Shown piece by piece: positions 56,233 to 64,000 of a stretch of 64,000 bases of DNA (within the stretch, counting starts at the first letter, position 1; every line of letters begins with the position of its first letter). This stretch comes from Bdellovibrionales bacterium. GTDB taxonomy: Bacteria > Bdellovibrionota > Bdellovibrionia > Bdellovibrionales > JAMPXM01. The stretch lies in assembly GCA_016713885.1 (NCBI GenBank), contig JADJOF010000008.1, forward strand, positions 6,837 through 70,836. The letters are read 5' to 3'. The notes under the pieces are model-generated. The model saw nothing but the letters and a program-made list of their open reading frames with translations, ran no database searches and was not told the origin of the DNA. The translations under genes were made by a program, and so were the position numbers.

Positions 56233-57551
56233 AGAGGCCGCTGGGGCTCATCCTTTTTTTTAGCCTTTGCCCATTTTGGGCAGCATCGGCAGCCGACCCC
56301 GCCAAACCGACCTGTTCATGGAAGCTGATTCGACCAGTTTGCGAGGATCCCAAAAGCAATAGCCTTGATCTTCGAAAAATCCCTCGAGCGAAGCCGACGG
56401 CGTCTTGTTTAACTTTTTTCCTGGTTCATAAGCCTGGCCGCTACAATCAAATTAAAGCCTTCGATACGACCACGGAGAAGTTGAGAAAAAATACTCTCGC
56501 CATCTCCGAAGAGGTTCGCGAACGAGCAATACGAACGGTGACCGGCGGTGCCCCTCAAGGGGAATGGACAAGAGAACAGAAGGCTTTTGTCACTCGCCTC
56601 AAAACAGTCCGCTTTGTCGCGGCCGACTCGCTGGATGAATCCTGTGTTGCGCTCAAAGATCCCGGCATTCCAAACGCAGCATACACCGCCGAGACACATA
56701 CCATCACCATCTGCCCAAGCCTGACGCGAGTGCATTCACAGATGATCGCTTCAAGCCTTGCACACGAACTTGGCCACTCGATCAGCCCTTGCGCGATGAG
56801 CAAGTCGCTCTACAAAATTTCAAGCGGTACCGACGTCACCGATGTGATTCATTGCTTGTGGCCAAGCCCAGACCCCGAGAACGATGAGATCACCGGGCAG
56901 AATGTCCGCATCGCTCGTCAAACTCTTGAGGCCGAATTCGCGGTGACGAACCCTGAGCTCAGTTCCAATTCAGAAAGCGCAGAACTCATCCGCTGCGGCA
57001 TTCTCAAACCGGTCGCCTATGGCGACGTAAAGTCTCCCGTCGCCCACCGACAGTTCCTCAAATGCGCCCTCTCCCAGAACCAACCTGACTACAGCAACTG
57101 GCTCGCACAGTCTCAGCTCGGTTCCGAGACAATGCCGAAGAAGCTGAGCCCGGCCCAGCGAAAGATTATCGAACGCGCCAAAAGCCTGAACCCAGCCGTT
57201 TGCCAGTCCAAAACTGAAGAAACTTACGCCGACTCTTTTGCAGGCCAAGTTCTTGCTCGCACCGTTGAGGAAAAAGATCTGAGCGCACGAACCATCAGTC
57301 AATATGCCCATGACTTCTCGACAGTGGCCTGCCGAAGCCAGCTCGAGTCCGGCTATGACTTTACGCCGACCCTATACCCATCGGCCGCCGATCGCGTTCG
57401 GCTATTGATTGAAACCGATGCAGCCATGCACAAACTGGGGTGTGAAAAAGACCCGAGCCCACTCTGTGCGATCGAAGCGGAGGCGTTTTTGGCGCCAGCA
57501 CAGCCAGGAGCCTCTCGGCCCCCCACACAACCACAAGGGGTCGCAAAATGA
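56229..57551 (+). CDS. Secreted protein with HExxH zinc-protease motif
   Basis: This 440-residue protein starts with a signal peptide (GLILFFSLCPFWAASA). Several cysteines are spread through it. SSLAHELGHSISP, near residue 178, is a HExxH motif with a following helix, so a zinc metallopeptidase is likely. A third zinc ligand is not certain. I cannot assign a family. The start overlaps the hflX stop by four bases and its stop overlaps the next gene by four, so the three genes form an operon by coupling. A degradative role outside the cytoplasm is inferred. Confidence 0.6.
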   Translation: MKRPLGLILFFSLCPFWAASAADPAKPTCSWKLIRPVCEDPKSNSLDLRKIPRAKPTASCLTFFLVHKPGRYNQIKAFDTTTEKLRKNTLAISEEVRERAIRTVTGGAPQGEWTREQKAFVTRLKTVRFVAADSLDESCVALKDPGIPNAAYTAETHTITICPSLTRVHSQMIASSLAHELGHSISPCAMSKSLYKISSGTDVTDVIHCLWPSPDPENDEITGQNVRIARQTLEAEFAVTNPELSSNSESAELIRCGILKPVAYGDVKSPVAHRQFLKCALSQNQPDYSNWLAQSQLGSETMPKKLSPAQRKIIERAKSLNPAVCQSKTEETYADSFAGQVLARTVEEKDLSARTISQYAHDFSTVACRSQLESGYDFTPTLYPSAADRVRLLIETDAAMHKLGCEKDPSPLCAIEAEAFLAPAQPGASRPPTQPQGVAK

Positions 57552-57934
57552 ACCGCGCCGGTTTGCTCGCACTCTTACTTTTTATCCAATGCCCAACCGC
57601 CCAGGCGACAAACAAGATCGGTGACTTTTCATTCTGTGTGGTCGCGACCCACGGGCGCTGTTTCACACTTAAAAATGAAAAGCTAAAGTCCGATAGTGGC
57701 GAATTGATACTCAACCAAGATCAGTTGAAACAAATCACATCTGAAATTCAAAATTTTCTTAGTCAAACGGCCTATGCCGTGCCCTACAAAAACTCTGGTG
57801 CCGCAAACTGCCGCACGGGCTTGCGCTATCGAACCGAAACTGCAACGGCAGAGCGATGCGCAGAGAAGCTCACCGCTAGCGACAAAGCCCGCATGCAAAA
57901 GCTCTTTCAACTCTTAAGCACAGGCGCAAACTAA
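57548..57934 (+). CDS. Small secreted protein (128 aa), partner of the HExxH protein
   Basis: ATG 57548 overlaps the preceding stop (ATGA). A signal sequence (RAGLLALLLFIQCPTAQA) is followed by about 108 mature residues with four cysteines and a charged helical end (ASDKARMQKLFQLL). Tight coupling to the predicted protease suggests a partner, inhibitor or chaperone role, but the sequence does not show which. It ends against the convergent thioesterase gene. Confidence 0.6.
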   Translation: MNRAGLLALLLFIQCPTAQATNKIGDFSFCVVATHGRCFTLKNEKLKSDSGELILNQDQLKQITSEIQNFLSQTAYAVPYKNSGAANCRTGLRYRTETATAERCAEKLTASDKARMQKLFQLLSTGAN

Positions 57935-58392
57935 CGTCCGCGAAGCTTCAAACGAGCCTCTCGCCTTTTCATGGCATCGGCATTTCGGCGTTTCTCATCC
58001 ACCGATTCCACAGCAAGTGGCGGAATCGCAACGGGCTTTTTACTAGGATCTAGAGCCACGAAAGAAAGATAGGCGCTCGCCGTATGGAAAGTCTCACCTG
58101 TACGAGGGTTTTCGGCATCAACGCGGACACCAACTTCCATCGAGGTCTTACCGACATAGTTCACACTCGCCTTGAGGTTGACGATCCATCCCGTAAAAAC
58201 AGGTTTTACAAACTGTAGGTAATCAATCGATGCCGTGACGACCGGCATCTGCGCATGGCGCTGAGCCGCGATTGCTCCACAAATATCGATCCACGACATA
58301 ATGACGCCGCCGAATACACTGCCAAGTGCATTCGTGTGGCTCGGCAAAACCATTTCCGTCATGGTGGTCTGCGAATCGACAACCCGTCTCAT
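57931..58392 (-). CDS. Acyl-CoA thioesterase, hotdog fold (YciA-like)
   Basis: This 153-residue protein hydrolyses acyl-CoA. Hallmarks are MVLPSHTNALGSVFGGVIMSWID, with the hotdog helix and the conserved Asn/Asp, and ASIDYLQFVKPVFTGW with KASVNYVGKTSMEVGVRV. The charged tail is typical of short thioesterases of this type. ATG 58392 follows GGAGAG by five bases; a TTG at 58416 is less likely. It may tune CoA pools when acyl-CoAs accumulate. Confidence 0.88.
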   Translation of the reverse strand: MRRVVDSQTTMTEMVLPSHTNALGSVFGGVIMSWIDICGAIAAQRHAQMPVVTASIDYLQFVKPVFTGWIVNLKASVNYVGKTSMEVGVRVDAENPRTGETFHTASAYLSFVALDPSKKPVAIPPLAVESVDEKRRNADAMKRREARLKLRGR

Positions 58393-58552
58393 CGGCTCTC
58401 CAGAGGTGACTCTCAAAAAATGAAAGCCGGACCGCTAACGTCTCTGTCAGATGCGACCCGGCTCAATACTTTTTAAAACTCATTTAAAGCCAGCGGTCGC
58501 GCAGAATCGCGACCACAGACTTCAGCACTCACCATAGGCGAGTGCCGTGAAA

Positions 58553-58990
58553 TCAGATACCGAACGCGCCGATATCGCCGTTGCCGTTCGACCCTGTTCC
58601 GATATCGCTACGAATCGGAGCAGTTGTCGCTGCGTTGACGTTGCCAGCTGCAGCAGAAGCCGCCGCTGTCGCTGCCATTGTGCCAGCAACTGTCGTGCTA
58701 CCAACTGGCATCGTATTGATAGACGATGCACCAGCCGGGATCTCTTGACGAGGAGCTTGCGCTGGCTCGTTGTCGACGAATCCGAGGTGGGGGAGGCACC
58801 ACACGATGAGTTGAGCTCGCGACTTCACGCTCATCTTTTTATAGATGTTTGTGAGGTGGAACTTCACGGTTTTTTCTGTCACGAAGAGTTGGTTCGCGAC
58901 TTCCTTGTTCGACAAACCTTTCGAAACGAGTTCAGCAACTTCTGCTTCCCGATTCGAAAGTCCCTTTTGAATCAACACATCTCTGAGCAT
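58553..58990 (-). CDS. Short LuxR-type DNA-binding protein with Ala/Thr-rich tail
   Basis: This 145-residue protein consists of a LuxR/GerE helix-turn-helix (about residues 8-65: LSNREAEVAELVSKGLSNKE, TEKTVKFHLTNIYKKMSV) with no receiver or sensor domain. A low-complexity tail rich in Ala, Thr, Gly and Asn follows. ATG 58990 has GGAGGGAG just upstream. Regulation would depend on its own synthesis or a partner. The tail could be disordered or a protein-interaction segment. Downstream targets are unknown. Confidence 0.8.
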   Translation of the reverse strand: MLRDVLIQKGLSNREAEVAELVSKGLSNKEVANQLFVTEKTVKFHLTNIYKKMSVKSRAQLIVWCLPHLGFVDNEPAQAPRQEIPAGASSINTMPVGSTTVAGTMAATAAASAAAGNVNAATTAPIRSDIGTGSNGNGDIGAFGI

Positions 58991-59513
58991 CCTTGCTCCC
59001 TCCACTTGTGTTTGTTTGTGGCCTTGGCCTTTTCTATTCCCAATCCATTTTGGCCCTTCTTTCGAAGAACCTTTAACGAGTCTTCCGCGCCCCTAAAGTC
59101 ATCAGAATAAGTCCTGCGACCACTCTGACATCAGGCCAGCTTTGCCCTTCCGTTTGCTCGAAAAACCTTTCCCTGGCTCTTCGACTGACCGGAAGTCACA
59201 TCCCTACTCTAAAGACCGGCAAGACTCGCTTTTCGGTTAGTGAATGTCACAAATCATCACCAACCTGTATCAAAGTCTGACAGGGCCTTATGTTGGGTGC
59301 AAGACCCTATTTAAGACTTTTGCAGATTTCTAGACCGGACGTGAATCGAGCCTGAAGACTTAAACTCGATCGCCATCATCGGACATCATGAGAAGACTAA
59401 TCCACTGATATAACTAAAAAAGATAAGAACCAGAGCTGTGAAAGCAAGAGCACTCGACGGAGGTCAGTGAGTCTGGTTCTTGACTGGTCCAACAAGACCT
59501 TCTCGCCGTCCGC
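58991..59513. other. 523-base intergenic region between glnD and the LuxR-type gene
   Basis: No supported reading frame lies here. It should contain the promoter of the LuxR-type gene, but I found no convincing -35/-10 pair. It contains a perfect 10-bp inverted repeat (AAGAACCAGA at 59425, TCTGGTTCTT at 59472) with a 37-base interior, which could be part of a terminator or a small RNA after glnD. Confidence 0.4.
59425..59481. other. Long-loop inverted repeat downstream of glnD
   Basis: AAGAACCAGA and TCTGGTTCTT pair perfectly over ten bases around a 37-base interior. It is 33 bases past the glnD stop as read on the minus strand. The long loop argues against a simple intrinsic terminator and is compatible with a structured RNA or a regulator site. 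Confidence 0.35.
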
Positions 59514-61815
59514 TCACGAAACTCTTAAAATCGCCTCGAACTCACTCTGCGAAAGTCCTTTGGGCGGGGTGACCCCAAACACATCGTCGAGTTGGCGCCC
59601 CCAGGTGTGCACCTTCGCCCAGCGAATAGAAACTCCCGTCTTCAAAGCAAGACGTTCTGCAGCGGCGAGAAGCGCACCGCGTACGTCCCGCCCACGAAAA
59701 CTCACCACCCATTCCTGCTCGTCAGTTGAAAGAACATCGACCGCCTCAAACTCCACCTTTGGCAGCTCCGCTTTTCCTTCAGCGCCTGAAGCTAAAAGAG
59801 AAAGCAGACGAAGCTCCAGCATTTTGGGTCCCATCCTAGGTGGCTTCACCTCAAACCAGTCGTAAACACCAAGGCTCTCATCCGAGAGAATGCTCGCATG
59901 GCGAACACTCACTCCCAGGGCCTACAGCGCCCGTGCATAAGTCACAAAAAGCCCGGGTCGATCATTTCGCTCATGAAAACGAATCCAAAAACGACCCGTC
60001 CTTGGTTGCTTGAAACACGCGACAGAAACCGCGGTATCTTTTCTCTGCAGGCATTCGCTCAAATCGCGACTGAGCTTGAGCGGGCTCAACGCGCCCACCA
60101 AAAATGGATCCAAGCGCTCTAGGACGCCACCGTGCTTTGCCTCGAGCTTGTCATGCAGAAGCTTTAAGTTCTTCGCCTCCGGCCTCTCAAGCCTCTCAAC
60201 AAGCTCTGCCAGTAGCCGTTCCTTCCATGGCGTATAGGCCTCGCGGTTTGTTGCGCGAATATCAATCGCCGTAAAGATCGCAAGCCTTCTCAGGCGGGCA
60301 CCCTCAACGCCCTTTTCATGGAGCTCGCGCCATATCTTCGGGCTTGCGCTATTGCCACGAAAGGCCGCCTGCGAAAGGTCAAGATGACGCTCAATTAGCC
60401 AGAGCACTTCCTCAATCACAGCGACTTCGACACCAAACTTCGCCAAGTCCTTTCGCGCAATGCGAACGGATTGATCGGAGTGATCACCGCCTGAGCCCTT
60501 ACCAACATCGTGATAGAGAGCCGCCCAGCCCAAGATCTTCCAGTCTTGCGCGCCAAGGCCATTCACAATCGGCTTCAGTCGGCCAAGGAGCGTCGGTCGA
60601 GTATGAACGCGCTTGAGCTCACGAATCGCCTGAAGCAAGTGCGTGTCGACCGGATATCGATGATACTGATCGTGTTGAACGTAGCCGACGACGCGTCGAA
60701 AATCCGTCACTGAAACATCGATCAAGCGCGAACGAAACATCGCCGTGATCAACTTATCGTCCGTTCGCGGATCCACGGCAGTCGTCAGCATTTCGACAAT
60801 CAGCGGCTGCTGATCTTTTAACCCCGCACCGTTCTTCACGGTGAGTCGCCGAACGTCAGCCTGAGTTAAAATCGACGGATCGCTTTTCATTCTTCTCAGC
60901 GCGACCTCAGCCCCTCCAGGTGGGCGCTTAAGCTTTGCACGTCTTGCCATCTCCAAATCGAGATCAGCATAAAAGGCCACGCGGCTCAGACCTTTCTTGC
61001 AGCTCGCGCATGAAATCCCTCGGATGTTCAAAGCCAAGCCAGTCCGAAAGCGGCCTTTGCTCGTAGGCGCTCACCAAATCACCTGCCCCTTGCGCCAAAT
61101 GCAGGCGCTGGCGCAAAAGCAGGAAAAGCTTTTTAAAATAGGAGTACACCTCGGCTGCGTGGGGCGCATCCGTGAACTTCTCAGGGTACAAGCGACGAAT
61201 CGAAATCGCCTGCTGAAGGTCGCGCAGTCCACCGGGACCATACTTGATATTCGGCTCTAAAAAACCCTCAATCGAATCATAGCGCACGGCTCGCTGCTGT
61301 TTTTCTTTCTTGATCCCACTCAAAGCCCGACTGCGAATGGCGCGAAGCTGCTTTTGAAAAGCCGCAGCCCGTGTCTCGACTTTAAGCTCAGCTTCCCTTG
61401 TCAGTGGCCTTGCATCAAGCAGCGAAAGGATATCAAAAACTTCAACCCCTTTGGTCCAATCACTGGGGTCCTCCGGTACGCGGCTCCGAATCTTAACTCC
61501 ACGCGCTTGCGCCGCCGCCGTCACTTGACCCGCGGCCTCTTGGTCGCCCACAAACAAAAGATCAAGATCCGATCGCGGGCAGAGCTCCCCTCGCCCCCAG
61601 CTTCCGATCGCAATCGGTTCTGCTCGAGTCCACGCCTCCGCCAAATCGTTTTCAAAAAATGAGACCAGGCGCGCTTCCATGGCCTGAGAGAATCCTTCAG
61701 GCCTAAGCCCATCACCCGAGAGATCCGTTCCGTCCGGAACGGCGCTCGGCGCCCGCAGGTGCGCTTCTGCCAGTGTTCGGATTTCGTCTTCCGGTAAAAT
61801 AAACTTGGACCTCAT
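59514..61815 (-). pseudogene. glnD: PII uridylyltransferase, one frameshift and one in-frame stop
   Basis: GlnD senses glutamine and modifies PII. The nucleotidyltransferase core (GSWGRGELCPRSDLDLLFVG) is near residue 95. The HD domain (DTHLLQAIREL; LYHDVGKGSGGDHSDQ) and, at the end, an ACT-type domain (VSVRHASILSDESLGVYDWF) follow. The frame slips near 61000, and a TAG at 59922-59924 interrupts YARAL[stop]ALGVSV in frame, one base from CAG. ATG 61815 overlaps the mutS stop (ATGA). Corrected length is about 766 residues. Two lesions of different type make this an error or decay question rather than a simple indel. Confidence 0.85.
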
Positions 61816-64000
61816 GGTCCTAAAAGCTTCACCCAATCCGCGATAGAAACCAAGGCTTTCAATGGCGTTGCGTGATCAACGTTGAAAGAACGGAGCTCTT
61901 CCAGAATTCGCTTCTCACCCTCAGTGAGCACTGGTCCCGCGGGCGCCATTGAAAGGAGCGACATTTGCTGAGCCGCTGGAGCTTTCGCCCTCCGGCCCGC
62001 CGCCTGCGCCGTATTGTGCCGGCCGACCTCTTCAAGCTCATTGAGAATCTCTTCCGCTCGAACCGTGATCGACCTCGGAAGTCCCGCAAGCCGCGCCACG
62101 TGAATTCCATAGGACTGCCCCGCTGGCCCCTGCAATAGGCGATGCAGGAATGTGATCACGCCACCCTGCTCATGAATGGCCATGTGCACATTTTGAAGTC
62201 GCGGATGCGTATCAGCGAGCGTCGTCAATTCATGATAGTGAGTGGCAAACAAAGTCAGACACTTCGTTTCCCTTAAAATATGCTCAAGAATCCCCTGAGC
62301 AAGACTCATCCCATCAAAAGTCGATGTCCCCCGTCCAATCTCATCGAGTACCAAAAGCGAGCGATCCGTCGCCGTCGATAGCATCTCGGCCGTCTCCTTC
62401 ATCTCCACCATAAAAGTCGAAAGACCTTCAGAGAGGTGATCGCTGGCGCCAATTCGTGTTGAAATACGATCAATGAGCGGGAGCTTTGCTTCTTTGGCCG
62501 GCACAAAGCTACCAACCTGCGCCATCAACACCGTAATCGCCACCTGACGCATCAATGTCGATTTACCGGCCATGTTAGGGCCCGTGAGCAAAAGACAACC
62601 ACCCGGCTGAAGCTCGATATCGTTTGCAACAAAAGGCTTCGTCAAAAGCATTTCAATGACCGGATGGCGCGACGCCTTGAGGTACAAATGTCGCCCCTCG
62701 TGAAAACTCGGGCGGACGTAACGCTCTTCACGCGCAAGTCGAGCAAAACCGACAATAACATCAAGCTCTGAGACCATTCGCGAGAACTCAAGAAGTGCTG
62801 TCGACGCCGCAAGCACCCGCGCCACAAGCTTCGTAAATTCCTCTTCCTCAAACCGAAGGCGCTTCTCTTCACTCGAAAGAACCTTCCGCTCAATCTCATT
62901 CAATTCGTCGGTCGTGTAGCGCTCAGCATTCGCCAGCGTCTGCTTTCGCTGATAGCGCTCTTTCGGCACTTTCTCGCGGTGAGTGTTCGTGATCTCAATC
63001 GAATAACCAAAAACATTGTTATAGCGAATTTTCAGCGATGAAATGCCAGTCAACTCTCGCTCTCTTGCCTCAAGATCAAGAATCAACTGGTTGGAGTTCG
63101 TCGCAATCCGCACCCACTCATCAAGCTCGGCATTCACGCCAGAGCGGATCACACCACCGGTTCGAACCAACATTGGCGGCTCATCGACAATCACCCGCTC
63201 GATATCAGCAAAGACCGCAGCCGCTTTTTCCAAGAGTGCCGTCGAGATCTCCTCTCGCGTAACAGCTCGTGCCTTCTCAAGCGCCTCCAGCGCTGCCCGT
63301 CCCGACTGCGCCAGCGACACCAAATCACGCGGCCCTCGCGAAGGCTGACTGATTTTACCAAGGCGCCTTGGCATATCGCCAACACCCTTGAGCGCATCGC
63401 CGACAAGCTTCAGCTGCTCATCATCAGCCATCCACTTCTCAATGCGATCCTGCCTGCGCGCAATCTCGGCTTCATCCATGAGCGGAAACTGCAGCCAGTT
63501 CTTTAGTAACCGCGCGCCACCCGAAGTTCGCGTGCGATCGATGGAGTGAAAAAGCGATCCCGTTTTTTCCCCTTTATAAGTTTCAAAGAGCTCCAAGTGA
63601 CGAATCGTCGACGGCGCCATCTGCAGCCGCCCCTGAAGGCGCCGCTCCTCAAAAGCCGGAAGCGTGGTCAGCCACTGTTCTCCGGCTTCTTTCGTATACT
63701 GCGAGATCGCATAGGAAAGAAGCCTCCGAACCGCCACCGGCCGCCCATCCACACCGTCAGTTAGGCCTGACGCCTGTTGATCGTTGGCGATCACCTGACC
63801 GTCGGCCGCGATCCAATCGAGATGCGGATGGAGCGAAACTGTTAAACCACTAAACGCCGACTCATCGCCGTCCGTTCGTTCTGAAACAACGACCTCAACT
63901 GCTTGAAGACTTCTGACAAGCTCATCCCGGCGCTCATGCGGAACCGATTTAAAGTAGAACCCTTCACCCGTCGTCACATCGAAAAATGCGACAGTGCCGG
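61812..64000 (-). CDS. mutS: DNA mismatch repair protein MutS, N-terminus beyond the window
   Basis: MutS recognises mismatches and recruits MutL. The visible 3' part covers the connector, lever and clamp (EWVRIATNSNQLILDLEARE), and the ATPase domain with LLTGPNMAGKSTLMRQ (Walker A), LVLDEIGRGTSTFDG (Walker B) and ATHYHELTTLADTHPR. The frame is open to the right edge, and reads ...GTVAFFDVTTGEG before the apparent ATG at 63977. The mismatch-binding N-terminus therefore lies outside the window. The stop overlaps the glnD start. Confidence 0.95.
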   Translation of the reverse strand, partial: GTVAFFDVTTGEGFYFKSVPHERRDELVRSLQAVEVVVSERTDGDESAFSGLTVSLHPHLDWIAADGQVIANDQQASGLTDGVDGRPVAVRRLLSYAISQYTKEAGEQWLTTLPAFEERRLQGRLQMAPSTIRHLELFETYKGEKTGSLFHSIDRTRTSGGARLLKNWLQFPLMDEAEIARRQDRIEKWMADDEQLKLVGDALKGVGDMPRRLGKISQPSRGPRDLVSLAQSGRAALEALEKARAVTREEISTALLEKAAAVFADIERVIVDEPPMLVRTGGVIRSGVNAELDEWVRIATNSNQLILDLEARERELTGISSLKIRYNNVFGYSIEITNTHREKVPKERYQRKQTLANAERYTTDELNEIERKVLSSEEKRLRFEEEEFTKLVARVLAASTALLEFSRMVSELDVIVGFARLAREERYVRPSFHEGRHLYLKASRHPVIEMLLTKPFVANDIELQPGGCLLLTGPNMAGKSTLMRQVAITVLMAQVGSFVPAKEAKLPLIDRISTRIGASDHLSEGLSTFMVEMKETAEMLSTATDRSLLVLDEIGRGTSTFDGMSLAQGILEHILRETKCLTLFATHYHELTTLADTHPRLQNVHMAIHEQGGVITFLHRLLQGPAGQSYGIHVARLAGLPRSITVRAEEILNELEEVGRHNTAQAAGRRAKAPAAQQMSLLSMAPAGPVLTEGEKRILEELRSFNVDHATPLKALVSIADWVKLLGP

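Overview
The window looks like a chromosomal piece of a Gram-negative, predatory-bacterium-like genome, most probably Bdellovibrionota or a related deltaproteobacterial-grade lineage. This is inferred from many signal-peptide-bearing proteins of unknown function, outer-membrane barrels ending in Phe, several HTTM-type membrane proteins, a scpA/scpB/trpS/M50 neighbourhood, and abundant acyl-CoA metabolism. No rRNA or other phylogenetic marker confirms it.

Layout. 1-4003: minus-strand phage-like replication module (O-like initiator, DnaB-like helicase, RusA-type resolvase, small ORFs chained by ATGA overlaps), ending at the 3' side of tRNA-Pro(CGG) (4275-4351). 4524-11270: S1-domain protein, Cache-type chemoreceptor, phosphatidylserine decarboxylase, FAD oxidoreductase, and an HTTM/partner pair. 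11270-17742: scpB, scpA, trpS and an M50 protease on the minus strand, interrupted by an opposite-strand two-gene insert bounded by 34-bp direct repeats. 17745-21481: M28 peptidase and an outer-membrane protein. 21481-23185: B12-binding protein divergent from an acyl-CoA dehydrogenase. 23174-30533: a tightly overlapping minus-strand operon running icmF, ankyrin lipoprotein, pcp, coiled-coil protein, then two partner/HTTM pairs. 30721-34051: a small secreted protein and a predicted secreted tandem-GGDEF protein. 34078-46748: enoyl-CoA hydratase, AhpD-like protein, 3-hydroxyacyl-CoA dehydrogenase, barrel protein, SH3-like protein, plsC, patatin, lipoprotein, DUF779 and aldehyde dehydrogenase. 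46887-58392: soluble chemoreceptor, fadJ-like/thiolase operon divergent from maeB, hflX, two secreted proteins, thioesterase. 58553-64000: LuxR-type regulator, glnD and the 3' part of mutS.

Metabolically, the acyl-CoA dehydrogenase, IcmF, crotonase, two 3-hydroxyacyl-CoA dehydrogenases, thiolase, thioesterase and malic enzyme together point to fatty-acid and branched-chain amino-acid catabolism. The patatin, M28, M50 and HExxH proteins and the barrels suggest an envelope- or host-directed degradative life style; this is inference.

Quality caveat. At least a dozen otherwise well-conserved genes are broken by single-base frameshifts, often at homopolymers, and two genes carry in-frame stops. 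Density peaks at 50.5-54 kb. Uncorrected sequencing indels are the simplest explanation. Where a gene is plainly one unit, the whole span is annotated and the break is noted.
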